From: Pseudomonadota bacterium | Lineage (GTDB): Bacteria; Pseudomonadota; Gammaproteobacteria; Burkholderiales; Burkholderiaceae_C | DNA: 46,083 nt | Reading direction: 5' to 3' | Assembly (NCBI GenBank): GCA_022566735.1 | Contig: JADFIG010000009.1 | Span: 70,483 to 116,565, forward strand | Part shown: piece by piece, positions 45,311 through 46,083 of the stretch | Layout: every line of letters begins with the position of its first letter | Numbering within the stretch: the first letter of the stretch is position 1 | The notes under the pieces: generated by a model | Database searches by the model: none | What the model saw: only the letters and a program-made list of their open reading frames with translations | What the model was told of the DNA's origin: nothing | Program-made: the position numbers and the translations under genes

Positions 45311-45996
45311 GCATCAAGTGCATGAACTGGGCCTGGAGCCAACAGACGGGCTCGCCGGCCAGCAAGGTGGTCTTGATGAAATTGGCAGACAACGCGGACG
45401 ACACCGGCTACGCATTCCCGTCGATTCCGCTGATCGGTGACCTCTGCGAAATGCACCCCCGTTCCGTGCAGCGACACATTCGCCACCTGGCCGACAGGAA
45501 CCTGCTGTGCTGGGCCAACCGATACGAGGCCGGCGTGCAGAGTTCGAATGCCTACTGGCTGAACCTGACCAATGCGCCAGACTTTGCACCGCCGCCAAAC
45601 AGGGGTGGCAAATTGACACCCCGGCATCGCACGCAATCGACGGGTGACAAACGGGGTGACAGCGGGGTGACAAAAGCGAAGCACAGGGGTGACGCTGGTG
45701 TCACCCAAACCACCAACGGAACCCAACAGAACCATCAAACACAACCACCACAAGAGCGCACCTGTGAACAACTCGTGCTGGTCATGCCCCGAGGCTTCTC
45801 ACTGCCTGAACAACAAGAAGCCTTGGACCGGCTCAAAAGCTTCAGCAGGGAACGCGCCCAATTGATGCTGGATGAGCTGGCTGCACGCATGAAGGCCGAG
45901 ACCATTCGCAACCCGCTTGGGTACCTCGGGGCATTGATCAAGCGCGAACGGAGCGGTGTATTGACCCAGCGGTTTCTGCTCAGGTCAGGCTGCTAA
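45307..45996 (+). CDS. Phage/plasmid-type replication protein with wHTH domain, 3' end altered by an IS
   Basis: Residues about 1-85 form a winged HTH of the kind found in phage O-like and plasmid replication proteins (NWAWSQQTGSPASKVVLMKL, AFPSIPLIGDLCEMHPRSVQRHIRHL). A hydrophilic linker rich in Gly, Lys, Thr and Gln follows, with the stretch GVTKAKHRGDAGVTQT. Then comes a C-terminal helical part (LPEQQEALDRLKSFSRERAQ, RNPLGYLGALIKRE) like the DnaB/DnaC-loader ends of such proteins. The last dozen or so codons lie within the IS3 end, so the present C-terminus is not original. It is translationally coupled to the HTH gene upstream. Its function in the element would be replication or mobilisation of the excised form. 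Confidence 0.75.
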   Translation: MSIKCMNWAWSQQTGSPASKVVLMKLADNADDTGYAFPSIPLIGDLCEMHPRSVQRHIRHLADRNLLCWANRYEAGVQSSNAYWLNLTNAPDFAPPPNRGGKLTPRHRTQSTGDKRGDSGVTKAKHRGDAGVTQTTNGTQQNHQTQPPQERTCEQLVLVMPRGFSLPEQQEALDRLKSFSRERAQLMLDELAARMKAETIRNPLGYLGALIKRERSGVLTQRFLLRSGC

Positions 45997-46083
45997 AGCA
46001 TAAGCCTCAGCGGGGGTCTTCATGCCCAGCGCCTGATGTGGGCGCCGGTGGTTGTAAAAGGCGATCCAGTCTGCGATCACGCG
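45957..46083 (-). mobile_element. IS3-family insertion sequence, right end (runs off window)
   Basis: The minus strand at the window edge encodes the end of an IS3-family transposase. A terminal sequence starting about TG at 45957 (TGTATTGACCCAGCGG) would be the outer end, since IS3 elements begin with TG. The exact boundary and target duplication cannot be fixed from one end. It has landed in the 3' part of the replication gene. Confidence 0.7.
45985..46083 (-). CDS. IS3-family transposase (OrfB) C-terminal fragment
   Basis: The 32 visible codons read RVIADWIAFYNHRRPHQALG and end TPAEAYALAA before TGA at 45987-45985. The W(I)xFYNxxRPHQALG pattern is the C-terminal signature of IS3-family integrase-like transposases, containing the last acidic/basic stretch of the rve core. 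The gene enters from beyond the right edge; whether it is intact cannot be seen. Confidence 0.9.
   Translation of the reverse strand, partial: RVIADWIAFYNHRRPHQALGMKTPAEAYALAA

Noticed and set aside
45307..45440. Alternative plus-strand frame at 45198-45440
   Set aside because: It is out of frame with the two coupled genes that carry recognisable HTH patterns.

Overview
The window is GC-rich DNA (close to 70% by eye over most of its length) from a betaproteobacterium of the order Burkholderiales. The evidence is the cytochrome c oxidase cluster layout (ctaC-ctaD-small assembly gene-ctaG-DUF2970-ctaE-twin-TM gene-SURF1-ctaA-ctaB-SCO), the queA-tgt pair and the Comamonadaceae/Sphaerotilaceae-like look of the proteins. 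The genus cannot be fixed from the sequence alone.

Layout. 1-2.8 kb: tail of a diguanylate cyclase, then the queuosine genes queA and tgt. 2.8-7.9 kb (minus): an endonuclease/exonuclease/phosphatase-family protein coupled to a CPBP membrane protease, an MFS-acyltransferase fusion, and a class III CoA-transferase. 8-10.1 kb (minus): a tonB-exbB-exbD operon behind a good Fur box. 10.2-21.1 kb: part of a type VI secretion (T6SS) locus, with tssA on plus and, on minus, an OmpA-domain gene (tagN-like), tagF, tssM, a two-TM protein that I read as a degenerate thiolase/ketosynthase-like fold, and a membrane-anchored M15 peptidase (tagX-like). A proline-rich single-pass membrane protein diverges from the last gene. 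Sheath, baseplate, tssJ/tssL and clpV genes are not in the window. 21.2-23.3 kb: a divergent folE followed at once by a complete BLUF blue-light receptor, then a hexose-6-phosphate mutarotase. 23.4-33.7 kb: the aa3-type cytochrome c oxidase structural and assembly genes, including heme O and heme A synthases and copper chaperones. 33.9-41.3 kb: a BioC-like methyltransferase divergent from comF, an orphan LolD/MacB-type ATPase, an isoquinoline-oxidoreductase-type molybdenum hydroxylase pair, a response-regulator pseudogene and a Tas-like aldo/keto reductase.

From about 41.36 kb to the right edge the character changes. A 45-bp 3' half of a tRNA-Val(CAC) gene, still followed by its terminator, marks the left attachment site of an integrated element of visibly lower GC. 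The element carries a tightly coupled PAAR - caspase/CHAT-like protein - small membrane protein operon (a candidate T6SS effector/immunity cassette), another small cargo gene, an unknown protein with a transposase-like N-terminal HTH, an AlpA/excisionase-type HTH protein and a phage-replication-type wHTH protein. The 3' end of the last gene is interrupted by an IS3-family element that runs off the window. No integrase is visible; it should lie further right, next to the restored tRNA.

The most interesting pieces are the PAAR/His-Cys protein/membrane protein cassette on a tRNA island in a genome that also carries T6SS genes, the thiolase-like membrane protein beside tssM, the folE-BLUF pair, and a strong GTAACG hairpin inside the island.
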